From positions 124,001-188,000 of the forward strand of contig NZ_JADIKF010000034.1 of assembly GCF_016904945.1 (NCBI RefSeq): 64,000 nt of DNA. Direction: 5' to 3'. The position numbers and the translations under genes were made by a program. The first letter of the stretch is position 1, and every line of letters begins with the position of its first letter. Below the pieces are notes generated by a model. That model saw nothing but the letters and a program-made list of their open reading frames with translations. It did not search any database and had not been told where the DNA came from. Of the stretch, positions 26,955-35,559 are shown piece after piece. The stretch comes from Dyella mobilis (GTDB lineage: Bacteria; Pseudomonadota; Gammaproteobacteria; Xanthomonadales; Rhodanobacteraceae).

Positions 26955-26996
26955 CGTGGGCCTGCCCGTGAGGGGGCGGGAAACGCCCGGCCCACG
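26955..26996 (+). promoter_or_regulatory. Structured leader of the pilin mRNA
   Basis: The outer stem CGTGGGCC (26955-26962) pairs with GGCCCACG (26989-26996). Inside it, GGGCG (26974-26978) pairs with CGCCC (26984-26988) around a GGAAA loop, stacking directly on the outer stem. It lies 57 bases before the pilin ATG. It could stabilise the mRNA or act as a regulatory leader; I do not recognise a known riboswitch class. Confidence 0.45.
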
Positions 26997-27053
26997 TAAG
27001 CGATTCACCGAAACGCTGCACCTTACCTACACACGTAACTTAAGGAACACGCA

Positions 27054-27644
27054 ATGAAAAAGACCATCATCACCGCCGCGCTCCTGGCCGCCTTCGGCGT
27101 CGCGGCCGTGGCTCCGCAGGCTGCCACTGCCGCCACTACCAGCAGCTCCGGCACGCTGACGATCAACGGCCTGGTCACCGGCTCGACCTGCTCCGTCGCC
27201 ATCAACGGCGGCACCGCCAACGCCACCATCACCCTGCCGACCGTTGCGACCAGCGAGCTGTCCGCTGCCGGCAACACGGCTGGCTGGACCGCCGTCACGT
27301 TCGCGTTCAGCGGCTGCACGCTGACCGGCAACAACAGCACCGGTACGGCCATCACCTCCGTGCTGCCGTACTTCCAGCAGGGTGCAACCACCGCATCCGA
27401 CGGCAACCTGACCAACGCGACGGGCAGCGCCGGCAATGTGGAAGTGGCCTTCTCCAACACCAACTCCGGCGCCACCGCCAGCCTGGTCAAGATGAACCAG
27501 CCGGTCGGTTCGCAGAATGTCACCGCCGCAACCGTTACCGGTGGCGCTGCCACTGAAAAGCTCTATGCCGGCTACTACGCCACCGGCGCCTCCACGGCCG
27601 GTACGGTTGCCACCACCGTGCAGTACGACATCGCTTACCAATAA
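27054..27644 (+). CDS. Major fimbrial subunit (chaperone-usher type 1 pilin)
   Basis: 196 residues with a signal peptide ending AATA-ATT. The pilin domain has the donor-strand region GTLTINGLVTGSTCSV and a Cys pair: Cys in GSTCSVAI and Cys in FSGCTLTG. A conserved terminal tyrosine-containing strand VQYDIAYQ completes the pilin fold. TAAGGA lies upstream of the ATG. The high Thr/Ala/Asn content and first place in the operon identify it as the main shaft protein. Confidence 0.9.
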   Translation: MKKTIITAALLAAFGVAAVAPQAATAATTSSSGTLTINGLVTGSTCSVAINGGTANATITLPTVATSELSAAGNTAGWTAVTFAFSGCTLTGNNSTGTAITSVLPYFQQGATTASDGNLTNATGSAGNVEVAFSNTNSGATASLVKMNQPVGSQNVTAATVTGGAATEKLYAGYYATGASTAGTVATTVQYDIAYQ

Positions 27645-27664
27645 GAACAACGCGGTAACCCATG

Positions 27665-27690
27665 GCTGCGGCTGAATCTTCAGCCGCAGC
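27665..27690 (+). terminator. Intergenic hairpin between pilin and chaperone
   Basis: The perfect 11-bp stem GCTGCGGCTGA / TCAGCCGCAGC has an ATCT loop and is followed by ATTTC. It starts 21 bases after the pilin stop. As in other fimbrial operons, such an element can attenuate read-through or protect the pilin mRNA 3' end, giving an excess of major subunit. Confidence 0.7.
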
Positions 27691-27728
27691 ATTTCGCCGG
27701 TCTCTCACCGGCCTATCGAGGCGCAATC

Positions 27729-28481
27729 ATGAACGGACCGATCCGCTCGCTACTGGTAGCGACGTTGCTCGTGTTTGGCTCCACGTTGTTCCCGGGCCAG
27801 GCACACGCCAATGTCATCATCGCCGGCACCCGCGTGGTGTTTCCCGCGCAGGATGGCGAGGTAACGGTGCGCCTGACCAACGACAACACCGTGCCTGCAC
27901 TGGTCGAAGCATGGATCGACAATGGAGATCCGCATTCCACCCCGGACAAGGTGCATACGCCTTTCCTGATTACCCCGCCGCTGTTCCGCATCGATCCGCA
28001 CCAGGATCAGGACCTGCGCATCCTCGCCGCATCGCCGAACCTGCCCGCCGACCGCGAGTCGATTTTCTGGCTCAACGTATTGGAAGTTCCGCCCAAGCCG
28101 ACCGGCGAGCAGTACAAAGGCAAGAATCTTCTGCAAGTTGCGCTGCGTTCGCGGCTCAAGCTGTTTTATCGCCCGGCCGGCCTGCCGGGAGATGCCAACA
28201 AAGCACCCGGCTCGCTCACCTGGAAGGTCGTGAGCGACGGCAAAGGCTACGCGCTGGAGGCGCACAACCCAACGCCGTACCACATCACCGTCACGCAAAC
28301 GACGGTTCAAGTTGGCGGCAAGCCCTATAACACGGAAGCCGGCATGGTCGATCCGTTCGGCACCCTGCGCCTTGCCTTCAAGCAAGCGCCGGCTCAGTTG
28401 CCGGCCGGCACCGCCATCAACTTCGACATCATCAACGACTACGGCGCCGTCGCCGTATTCAAAGGCACCGTGTCGCCGTGA
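27729..28481 (+). CDS. Fimbrial periplasmic chaperone (PapD/FimC family)
   Basis: 250 residues with a signal peptide ending AHA-NVI. The first Ig-like domain has GTRVVFPAQDGEVTVRLTN and the family signature FWLNVLEVPPKP. A basic Arg/Lys (LRSRLKLFYRPAG) docks the subunit C-terminus. It chaperones subunits by donor-strand complementation to the usher encoded next. Its stop overlaps the usher start (ATG/GTG overlap of 4 bases). Confidence 0.93.
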   Translation: MNGPIRSLLVATLLVFGSTLFPGQAHANVIIAGTRVVFPAQDGEVTVRLTNDNTVPALVEAWIDNGDPHSTPDKVHTPFLITPPLFRIDPHQDQDLRILAASPNLPADRESIFWLNVLEVPPKPTGEQYKGKNLLQVALRSRLKLFYRPAGLPGDANKAPGSLTWKVVSDGKGYALEAHNPTPYHITVTQTTVQVGGKPYNTEAGMVDPFGTLRLAFKQAPAQLPAGTAINFDIINDYGAVAVFKGTVSP

Positions 28482-31246
28482 GCTTCCGCCGCGGCCCGCG
28501 TCCGCTCGAATCCAGCCAACGGCTGGCTTCCCGGCGCCTCCTGCTCTGCGTCAGCATCGCCACCTGTCTGGCGGGCTGGCACGGTGCATTGGAGGCGACG
28601 CCGGTTGCGGCTGCGGCAACCGATGCCGCAGCCACGGACGCATCGGCCGCCAGCAACGGCACCGACGCGCAATTCGATCGCAGCCTACTGCCCGACGCAG
28701 GCCAGAACACCACCGACCTGTCGCGCTTCGAGCACGGCAACGTGGTGGAGGCCGGCACCTACAACGCCGACATCTTTCTCAACAACACCTGGGTCGCACG
28801 CAGCAACGTGCGCCTGGCCGCCGCCAAGCCCAACGCCAACGCAACGGCTTGCGTGACGCGGACCCTGCTCGACCAGCTCGGCCTGCATCCGACCAAGCTC
28901 AGCCCGGAACAGATCGCACAACTGAGCGACCCGAAAGCCTGCGTGAGCATCGGCAGCCTGATTCCGGGTGCCACGATGTCGTTCGACCAGTCGCGCCTGC
29001 GCCTGGACACCTCCGTGCCGCAGGCGTTCCTGCAGGGGATGCCGCGCGGCTACGTCAGCCCGGAATACTGGGATCGCGGCGTAACGGCAGGCCTGCTCAA
29101 CTACAACGCCAACACCTTTCATACGGCTTCGCAGGGCGTAAGCCAGACCAGCACCTATCTGGGCCTGAATGACGGCATCAACCTGGCGGGCTGGCAATTT
29201 CGCAATAGCCTCGCCTTCACTGCGCAAACCGGTACGTCCGACACACCGACGCAGCATCGTTGGCAGAACATCCAGACCTATGTGCAGCGCCCGCTGCCGA
29301 GCATGCACGCGCAGCTGACGATCGGCGACTCCTACACCGACGGCAGCGTATTCGACAGCATCGGCATCCGCGGCGTGCAGCTGGCCACCGACGACCGCAT
29401 GCTGCCCGATTCCTTGCGCGGTTATGCCCCGGTGGTGCGCGGCGTGGCCGACACCAACGCCCTGGTGACGATCCGCCAGAACAACGTGCTGATCTACCAG
29501 TCCACGGTCTCGCCCGGTCCGTTCGAAATCCACGATCTTTATCCCACCGGTTACGGCGGCAACCTGGTGGTTACCGTCACCGAGGCCGATGGCCGCGTGC
29601 ACAGCTTTTCGGTGCCGTACGCGTCGGTCACGCAGTTGATGCGCCCGGGCATTACGCGCTTCGACATTGCCGTGGGCCAGCTGCGCAACATCGCCAGCGT
29701 ATCGAGCCAGCCCGACGTCGCGCTGGCCGCGGTGCAGCACGGCTTTACGAACATTCTCACCGGCTACGGCGGCGTCCTCGGCTCGCAGGGCTACGCGTCG
29801 GCGCTGGTCGGCACGGCGCTGAACACGCGTTATGGCGCGTTGGCACTCGACGTTACGCAAGCCTGGACCAAGATTCCGCGCTACGGCTCCAAGTCCGGGC
29901 AAAGCATGCGGATCAGCTACAGCAAGCTGGTGCCAGAGACCCAGACCACGTTCGCCGTGGCGGCCTATCGCTATTCGACCAGCGGTTTCCTCAACGTGAC
30001 GGACGCCGCGCTTGCGCGCAGCGATGCACGCGCCGGCGTCAACCCCTTCGTCTACGTGCCGCCATCGGCCGCGGCGCTGGCCGGCAGCTACACCGACCCG
30101 TTTGCGCTTCCGCAGATCACCGGCACGCCGGTGGCCGGCTCCGGCCTGCAGCAGCAGCGCGACAATTTTACGTTGTCGATGTCGCAGCGCATCGGCCAGA
30201 ACGGCGGCTCGTTCTTCGCCAACGTCATCACCAGCAGCTACTGGAACCAGCGCAGCGCCACTCGCCAATACCAGGTTGGCTACAACAATTCGTTCCATCA
30301 CATCGGCTACAACGCCTCGGTGATCCGCACCGTCGACCCGACGGGACGTTACGACAACGAAGTGATGCTGAGCTTCAACGTGCCGCTGGGCAGCGGTGCG
30401 CACGTACCGACGCTCTCGATGAATTTCACCCACGACCAGACCAGCGGCTCGCAGGAACAAGGCGTGCTGAGCGGCACCGCCGGCAGCGACAACCAGTACT
30501 ACTACGGCGCCACCGCATCGCACGCCAGCGATGGCGGCGGCAATGACGAGAGCATCAACGGCGGTTATCGCAGCCCGTATACCGTCATCGATGCGACCTA
30601 CGGTCGCGGCAGCGGTTACTCGCAAGGTTCGCTGGGATTGAGCGGCTCCATCGTCGCGCATCCGGGCGGCGTCACCTTCGGGCAGCCGACCGGCGATACG
30701 ATCGCCATCCTGCAAATTCCCGGCGCGGCCGGCGCGCATCTCAATACGTCCGGCGGCGTGGAAGTGGACCGTTCCGGCTATGCGCTGGTCACCTCCCTGA
30801 CCCCGTACAGCATGAACACCATCGACGTCGACCCCAAAGGCTTGCCGCTCGATGTGCAGTTGGACACTACCAGCGCGCACGTGGCGCCTTATGCGGGCGC
30901 GGTGGTGTTGCTCAAATTCAAGACCAAGACCGGGCGTACCATCATCGTGCACGCGCATCTCGTCAACGGCGAATCCCTGCCGTTCGGCGCGGAGGTTTTC
31001 GATGAGAAGGGCGTGTCGCTCGGCGTGGTCGGCCAGGGCGGCAACATCCTGGTGCGCGGCGTCCATCAAGCCGGCTCATTGACCGCACGGTGGCAGGACG
31101 AAGCCGGCACGGCGCATAGCTGCTCGTTCCATTATCAATTGCCCGCGCAGCAGAAGCACGAGCATCAGAAGACATACCAGACCTTTGACGAAACCTGCAC
31201 GCCCACCGCAGAACCTCTTGCGCAGGTGACGGATGCAGGCCACTAA
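28478..31246 (+). CDS. Outer membrane fimbrial usher (FimD/PapC family)
   Basis: 922 residues. The N-terminal domain FDRSLLPDAGQNTTDLSRF..EAGTYNADIFLNN binds chaperone-subunit complexes. The usher motif PSMHAQLTIGDSYTDGSVFDSIGIRGVQL and FEIHDLYPTGYGGNLVVTV (plug and barrel region) follow, then a beta-barrel and C-terminal domains with LPFGAEVFDEKG. It forms the secretion pore and assembly platform for the fimbria. It starts inside the end of the chaperone gene. Confidence 0.94.
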   Translation: MSFRRGPRPLESSQRLASRRLLLCVSIATCLAGWHGALEATPVAAAATDAAATDASAASNGTDAQFDRSLLPDAGQNTTDLSRFEHGNVVEAGTYNADIFLNNTWVARSNVRLAAAKPNANATACVTRTLLDQLGLHPTKLSPEQIAQLSDPKACVSIGSLIPGATMSFDQSRLRLDTSVPQAFLQGMPRGYVSPEYWDRGVTAGLLNYNANTFHTASQGVSQTSTYLGLNDGINLAGWQFRNSLAFTAQTGTSDTPTQHRWQNIQTYVQRPLPSMHAQLTIGDSYTDGSVFDSIGIRGVQLATDDRMLPDSLRGYAPVVRGVADTNALVTIRQNNVLIYQSTVSPGPFEIHDLYPTGYGGNLVVTVTEADGRVHSFSVPYASVTQLMRPGITRFDIAVGQLRNIASVSSQPDVALAAVQHGFTNILTGYGGVLGSQGYASALVGTALNTRYGALALDVTQAWTKIPRYGSKSGQSMRISYSKLVPETQTTFAVAAYRYSTSGFLNVTDAALARSDARAGVNPFVYVPPSAAALAGSYTDPFALPQITGTPVAGSGLQQQRDNFTLSMSQRIGQNGGSFFANVITSSYWNQRSATRQYQVGYNNSFHHIGYNASVIRTVDPTGRYDNEVMLSFNVPLGSGAHVPTLSMNFTHDQTSGSQEQGVLSGTAGSDNQYYYGATASHASDGGGNDESINGGYRSPYTVIDATYGRGSGYSQGSLGLSGSIVAHPGGVTFGQPTGDTIAILQIPGAAGAHLNTSGGVEVDRSGYALVTSLTPYSMNTIDVDPKGLPLDVQLDTTSAHVAPYAGAVVLLKFKTKTGRTIIVHAHLVNGESLPFGAEVFDEKGVSLGVVGQGGNILVRGVHQAGSLTARWQDEAGTAHSCSFHYQLPAQQKHEHQKTYQTFDETCTPTAEPLAQVTDAGH

Positions 31247-31357
31247 CTGAGGGTCGATCATGCGTCAGCACACCGCCCCGATCTTTTCATTGATTTTCTG
31301 TCCAGTACCCTTGCTGCCACGTTGCAACGCTCGTAGCAGCATTGCGAGAGCCATCCC

Positions 31358-32425
31358 ATGAAACGATGCGTCACGATGCGGCACCCTCAGGGCCTGGCTT
31401 CGCTGAACCAGGTATGCAGATATGCACTGTGCCTGTTGCTCGTCGTGCTGGGACTGATGCCAGGGCGTTCACGTGCCCAGTGCGTGTGGGACACCGGCGG
31501 CACGGAAAGCGTAAACGTAAGCATCAATGCATCGCCGGCAGGAACGTTCAACGGCACTACCAATACGGTGACGCTCACCGGGGAGCCGGCCGTGGGCACG
31601 GTATTGGCGACTTCTAATTTCACGACGCCCACCCCTGCCACGGGAGAATCGGATTGCAATAACGACGTGGCCTCTGGCTTGAGTGGTCTCACCCCGGTGC
31701 TCGGCGGTACCACCAATTCGAACCCTGGGACCAACGCTTATGTTTTTCCGACCGGGACACCGGGCATCGGATTTGAAATTCTGCACGGCACCTCATCCAG
31801 CTACTACAGCATTGGCCCCCTCTCGGGTTGCAGCGGCAACCACTGCACGATCGGCTCCGGCGTATATAGCGTCCAGTCGGCCGTCTACCTCGTGGCTACC
31901 GGCCCGATCGCTCCAGGCGCCGAAGTCACCACCGCGCAACTGGGACAGTGGTACAACGGCACGCTTGACGTCGAGAATTTCGCTCTTAACAACACCGTGC
32001 GCTTCGTGCTGCCGGCGTGCTCCATCAATACCTCGCCACAGGTGGTGACGCTGCCGACGGTAGCCGCCAAGGAGTTCGGCGGAAAAGGCAGCACCGCCGG
32101 TACGACGGCATTCTCCATTGCGCTCACTTGCCTGGCGGCTGGGCAGGCTCCTGAAACCCTGAGCATCACCTTCACCGCCGCGGGGACGGCATCCGGCATC
32201 CCCGGCGTACTTACCCCCACGTCAGGTAGCGCCAGCGGTGTCGGAGTACGCTTGCTGCAGTCGGACTACACGACTCCGGTTACGTTCGGCACGGCCATCT
32301 CCGAAGGCGTTGCGCCGGGCGGAACCATGAATCTGCCGTTCGTCGCGCAGTATTACCAGACCGCAGCGGCGATCGTTGCGGGGCCGCTGACCGCATCGGC
32401 CACCTTTACCCTGACGTATCAGTAA
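31358..32425 (+). CDS. Fimbrial tip/adhesin-like protein
   Basis: 355 residues. An N-terminal signal ends near SRA-QCVW. A unique domain of about 180 residues (four cysteines) precedes a C-terminal pilin domain starting near LPACSINTSPQVVTLPTV and ending SATFTLTYQ. This two-domain form (receptor domain plus pilin domain) is typical of tip adhesins of chaperone-usher fimbriae. It follows the usher by about 110 bases. The ligand is unknown. Confidence 0.82.
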   Translation: MKRCVTMRHPQGLASLNQVCRYALCLLLVVLGLMPGRSRAQCVWDTGGTESVNVSINASPAGTFNGTTNTVTLTGEPAVGTVLATSNFTTPTPATGESDCNNDVASGLSGLTPVLGGTTNSNPGTNAYVFPTGTPGIGFEILHGTSSSYYSIGPLSGCSGNHCTIGSGVYSVQSAVYLVATGPIAPGAEVTTAQLGQWYNGTLDVENFALNNTVRFVLPACSINTSPQVVTLPTVAAKEFGGKGSTAGTTAFSIALTCLAAGQAPETLSITFTAAGTASGIPGVLTPTSGSASGVGVRLLQSDYTTPVTFGTAISEGVAPGGTMNLPFVAQYYQTAAAIVAGPLTASATFTLTYQ

Positions 32426-32449
32426 CAGCGCTTTTTGAAGGAGCACATC

Positions 32450-32686
32450 ATGAAGACGACCACCGCCCTGCTCGCCCTGATGAGCCTCGCACTCGCCATT
32501 CCCATGCAAGCCATGGCGGCACCGCCCGCAAAAGCCGCTCCCGTGCAGCAAACCGCTGCCCAGGCAGCCGCGCAAGCGAAAGTGAAAGCCGAACAGCAGG
32601 GAACCCAGTCGAGCGGTAGCGCCCAGAAAGCCACGGGCGACATGCAATGCAGGACCAGAAAAGGTAAACCCGCGCACTGCAACTGA
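32450..32686 (+). CDS. Small exported Ala/Gln-rich protein at the end of the fimbrial operon
   Basis: 78 residues from the ATG at 32450, preceded by AAGGAG; a slightly longer frame starting at 32435 would include the RBS. A signal peptide ends near MAA. The mature part is AQ/AK-rich with likely helical character and ends MQCRTRKGKPAHCN, with two Cys that may form a small disulfide loop. The position 25 bases after the adhesin and a terminator behind it make it the last gene of the fimbrial transcript. No family recognised. Confidence 0.6.
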   Translation: MKTTTALLALMSLALAIPMQAMAAPPAKAAPVQQTAAQAAAQAKVKAEQQGTQSSGSAQKATGDMQCRTRKGKPAHCN

Positions 32687-32710
32687 CGCCACGTCGACGA
32701 CTCTTTCCCA

Positions 32711-32745
32711 GTGCCGCCATCGGGTGACGAGGCGGCACCTTTTAT
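32711..32745 (+). terminator. Terminator of the fimbrial operon
   Basis: The stem GTGCCGCC (32711-32718) / GGCGGCAC (32731-32738) is followed by CTTTTATTT. It lies 24 bases after the last fimbrial gene. Confidence 0.85.
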
Positions 32746-32844
32746 TTCACGTGCACGTGTAACTTCATCGCGCAAACAACCGTGCAAAGCCGATGTGAGA
32801 ACTGGCTCAAGTTATTCCAGTCACGAGCCGATACATCCCTGTCG

Positions 32845-33246
32845 TCATTCGAAGCTTTGCGTCACCAGCACCGGATCGGCGGGGCCAGTCTGCGCAGCAC
32901 GAACGTAGCTGGCGAAATAATTGAGTACCTGGTCGGGCTCGGACCGGGTGAGATGATCCACGTCGACTGCGTAGATCCGCGACGGATCCGCAGTGCTCGC
33001 TTCAGCACCGGCAGCCGGATTGGAACAATTGAACGACTGCGACGGATGCAATCCGGACGTGCCGATGAGCGCGCTCAGCGATTGCTGATCTGTCGCGACG
33101 CTGCACGTCGGCGCCACCACGGCGCCGATGAAGGAGATGGTTCCACCACCTTCGATCGAACCGCCGCCCCCTGCTTGCACAGCAGGTGCGCCCAATACTG
33201 AGAATAAAAAACAACCACCTAAGACCCACCACCGCGGACCATGCAT
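32845..33246 (-). CDS. Short pilin-like exported protein, opposite strand
   Basis: 133 residues from the ATG at 33246; the in-frame start at 33300 lacks a signal. The signal peptide ends VQA-GGG. The mature N-terminus GGTISFIGAVVAPTCSVATD is the donor-strand and first-cysteine region of type 1 pilin domains, and FNCSNP gives the second Cys. The protein is short for a full pilin and ends VLVTQSFE rather than with a normal F-strand tyrosine. It converges with the fimbrial operon. It may be a minor subunit, terminator subunit or decaying pilin. Confidence 0.65.
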   Translation of the reverse strand: MHGPRWWVLGGCFLFSVLGAPAVQAGGGGSIEGGGTISFIGAVVAPTCSVATDQQSLSALIGTSGLHPSQSFNCSNPAAGAEASTADPSRIYAVDVDHLTRSEPDQVLNYFASYVRAAQTGPADPVLVTQSFE

Positions 33247-33751
33247 ACTGCTGCCCTCCACCGGTGCCCGCGCACATCGCGAGCACCTGTGAAGGCACAT
33301 CGGCGGCGTGTACCCAGTGCTTGAGAGCCTCCGCCGAACCTTTTGGTTAAATTGCGAACCAGGTCACATAAATAGTGGAGGTCGCCCGACGGGACGTCGT
33401 AGCGGCGCCAATGGTTCGTCTTTTGTAGAAAGTGGGTGAATGCTCAGTGAAACAATTGCTTGGAATGCATTCCAAACAGAACGCTCAAGAACTGAACATC
33501 GCCGCGAAAAAAAGCGGTCCGGCATCTGGCACGAGCTGTCCAAGGGCAGTTGGATGCTTATGCAAAAACCGTGTGGCCGCTTTCAGTGCCATGATCGTGA
33601 CGCTTGCGCGGGGTGCGCTGACCCGTGCAGTTATTTATCGGCAAGATTCCGACGCACTTTAGGGTGTCCTACACATTTCTTTCACGGGGCGACGTAAGCT
33701 CGCCAGCGTTCTCGCGCACGAGCATCCCCGTGCGCGAGAACCTTATCGGCA
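33247..33751. other. 505-base gap between pilin-like gene and fpr
   Basis: No convincing gene; short frames here lack RBS and family features. It contains a perfect 16-bp palindrome TTGGAATGCATTCCAA at 33460-33475 and the fpr 3' hairpin at 33708-33741. Base composition is patchy and lower in GC than the flanks around 33470-33680. Confidence 0.5.
33708..33741 (-). terminator. Strong hairpin downstream of fpr
   Basis: The perfect 13-bp stem GTTCTCGCGCACG / CGTGCGCGAGAAC has an 8-base loop, starting 10 bases after the fpr stop. There is no T-run, so termination may need Rho or it may stabilise the mRNA end. Confidence 0.6.
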
Positions 33752-34498
33752 TCAACGCGAGGAAATGTATTTCTCGCGCCGGATCTGCGGGATCGGCAAA
33801 CCGAAGTCTTTCAACGCGTTGAAGGCCGCATCGACCATGTTGGGATTGCCGCAGAGATAGGCGATATCCCGGTCCGCCGACGGAGCAAGCTCCGCCAATA
33901 CCGTTTGTACGTGGCCGAGGCGATCGTTCGGCCGCGGCACCGCGCGCGGCTGTCGGCTCAGGCACCCATGGAAAGTGAAACCGGGATGGGTTTGCGCAAA
34001 CGCTTCGAATTCCTCGCCGTACAGCAACTCGGTTTCGTTGCGGGCGCCATACAGCAGCACGACTTCGCGCCCGCCGTTGGCCAACAGCTTTTCGAACTGC
34101 GGCAGCATGGCGCGATACGGCGTGACGCCGGTACCGGTGGCCAGCAGCAAGTAGCGCGGATGGGTATCGGCGTCCTGCAGGCAGAAGCGCCCGTACGGGC
34201 CGCTGGCCTCGATCGTGCCGCCCAACGGCAACTCGCTCAGCAACTTGGTGGCCGCGCCGCCTTCCACGTAGCTCACCGCGATCTCGATGCGCTGCACCGG
34301 CGAGCTGCCATCCCCCACCGTGCCGACCGAATAGCTGCGCTTGGTCGCCGTGCCATCGTCGTAATGGAAGTGGATCTGCAGGAACTGGCCCGGAATGAAC
34401 GCCAGCGGCTGGCCGTCGGCGCGCTCGAAGGCCAGGTGGCGCACGGAGGGGGCCAGCATGTAGCTGTCGGCGAGACGCAAAGTGAAGTGATCAGCCAC
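33752..34498 (-). CDS. fpr: Ferredoxin/flavodoxin--NADP+ reductase
   Basis: 248 residues. The FAD domain has KRSYSVGTVGD (RxYS) and PYGRFCLQD. The NADP domain has LLLATGTGVTPYRAML, VVLLYGARNETELLY and YLCGNPNMVDAAF. The bacterial FpR short form fits this length. It transfers electrons between NADPH and ferredoxin or flavodoxin in the cytosol, often for Fe-S biogenesis or oxidative stress. It is divergent from the ABC exporter genes. Confidence 0.9.
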   Translation of the reverse strand: MADHFTLRLADSYMLAPSVRHLAFERADGQPLAFIPGQFLQIHFHYDDGTATKRSYSVGTVGDGSSPVQRIEIAVSYVEGGAATKLLSELPLGGTIEASGPYGRFCLQDADTHPRYLLLATGTGVTPYRAMLPQFEKLLANGGREVVLLYGARNETELLYGEEFEAFAQTHPGFTFHGCLSRQPRAVPRPNDRLGHVQTVLAELAPSADRDIAYLCGNPNMVDAAFNALKDFGLPIPQIRREKYISSR

Positions 34499-34560
34499 GT
34501 AAATTTCCCAGGGAAACAGTGAGTACGCCCGGCCGAACGGGTCGTCGGGACAAGGCCCGC

Positions 34561-34566
34561 TATAAT
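34561..34566 (+). promoter_or_regulatory. Consensus -10 box for the ABC-2 exporter/rluF unit
   Basis: A perfect TATAAT sits 21-33 bases before the two possible ATPase starts (34582, 34594). The -35 region (about 34538) is weak. A start near 34573 gives a very short leader, and fits initiation at the ATG at 34594 better. Confidence 0.5.
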
Positions 34567-34593
34567 AAAGGGCTGAAACCCATGGTGCAGCCT

Positions 34594-35559
34594 ATGTCCC
34601 CCACCCCCGCACTGGTCGTCAAAGCGCTCCGCAAGACCTATGGCAACGGCGTCCAGGCCCTCAAAGGCATCGATCTGACGGTCCAGCCCGGCGATTTCTT
34701 CGCCCTGCTCGGCCCCAACGGCGCCGGCAAGTCCACCCTGATCGGCATCCTGTCCTCGCTGGTGAACTCCACCGACGGCGACGCCGCGATTTTCGGCGTA
34801 TCAGTCAACCGCCGGCGTAACGAGGCGATGAAGCTGATCGGCCTAGTGCCGCAGGAAATCAACTTCAACCAGTTCGAGAAGCCGTTCGACATCTGCGTCA
34901 ACGAAGCCGGCTTCTACGGCATTCCGCGAAAGATCGCCGCCGAACGCGCCGAGAAATACCTGAAGGAACTGCGCCTGTGGGAAAAGGCGCAGGACCAGGC
35001 CCGCATGCTGTCGGGCGGCATGAAGCGCCGCCTGATGATCGCCCGCGCGATGATGAACGAGCCGCGCCTGCTGATCCTGGATGAACCGACCGCCGGCGTG
35101 GACATCGAGATCCGCCGCTCCATGTGGCAGTTCATTAGCGGCATCAACGCGGCCGGCACCACGGTGATCCTCACCACGCACTATCTGGAGGAAGCCGAGC
35201 AGTTGTGCCGCAACATCGCCATCATCGACCACGGCACCATCGTGGAAAACACCTCGATGAAACAGCTGCTCTCGAAACTGGACGTGGAAACCTTCGTGTT
35301 CGACGTCGACAAGCTGCCTGAACACGTACCCTCGCTGCCGGGCATCACGCTCCGCCGCGTCGACGAGCACACGCTGGAAGCGGAAATGCCGCGCACCCAA
35401 GCCATGAATGCGCTGTTCGATGCGTTCAGCACGCACGGCATCACCGTTACCTCGATGCGCAACAAGACCAATCGCCTGGAGGAGCTGTTCGTGCGGCTCG
35501 TCGAAAACGGCCGGCAAGAATCGGGCAAGCAAGCGCCCGGCAAGGAGAAAGTGGCGTGA
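34594..35559 (+). CDS. ABC-2 type exporter ATP-binding protein
   Basis: 321 residues from ATG 34594 (34582 also possible). Walker A GPNGAGKS at 40-47, signature LSGGMKRRLMIARA, Walker B LLILDEPTAGVD and H-loop TTHYLEEAE mark a DrrA/YadG-type ATPase. It partners the permease whose GTG overlaps its stop by 4 bases. The substrate is not indicated; the E. coli homologue pair is yadGH. The C-terminal extension is Lys/Gln-rich. Confidence 0.9.
   Translation: MSPTPALVVKALRKTYGNGVQALKGIDLTVQPGDFFALLGPNGAGKSTLIGILSSLVNSTDGDAAIFGVSVNRRRNEAMKLIGLVPQEINFNQFEKPFDICVNEAGFYGIPRKIAAERAEKYLKELRLWEKAQDQARMLSGGMKRRLMIARAMMNEPRLLILDEPTAGVDIEIRRSMWQFISGINAAGTTVILTTHYLEEAEQLCRNIAIIDHGTIVENTSMKQLLSKLDVETFVFDVDKLPEHVPSLPGITLRRVDEHTLEAEMPRTQAMNALFDAFSTHGITVTSMRNKTNRLEELFVRLVENGRQESGKQAPGKEKVA

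Noticed and set aside
26955..26996. c-di-GMP (GEMM) riboswitch in the pilin leader
   Set aside because: The conserved GEMM core sequences are not present; only simple stems are visible.
28685..31069. 794-codon minus-strand frame opposite the usher
   Set aside because: Exact antisense of a well supported usher; no RBS, no motifs, extreme Arg/His/Ala content.
33432..33697. Two overlapping short frames with several Cys between the pilin-like gene and fpr
   Set aside because: Weak start context, no signal peptide and no recognisable domain; treated as non-coding.
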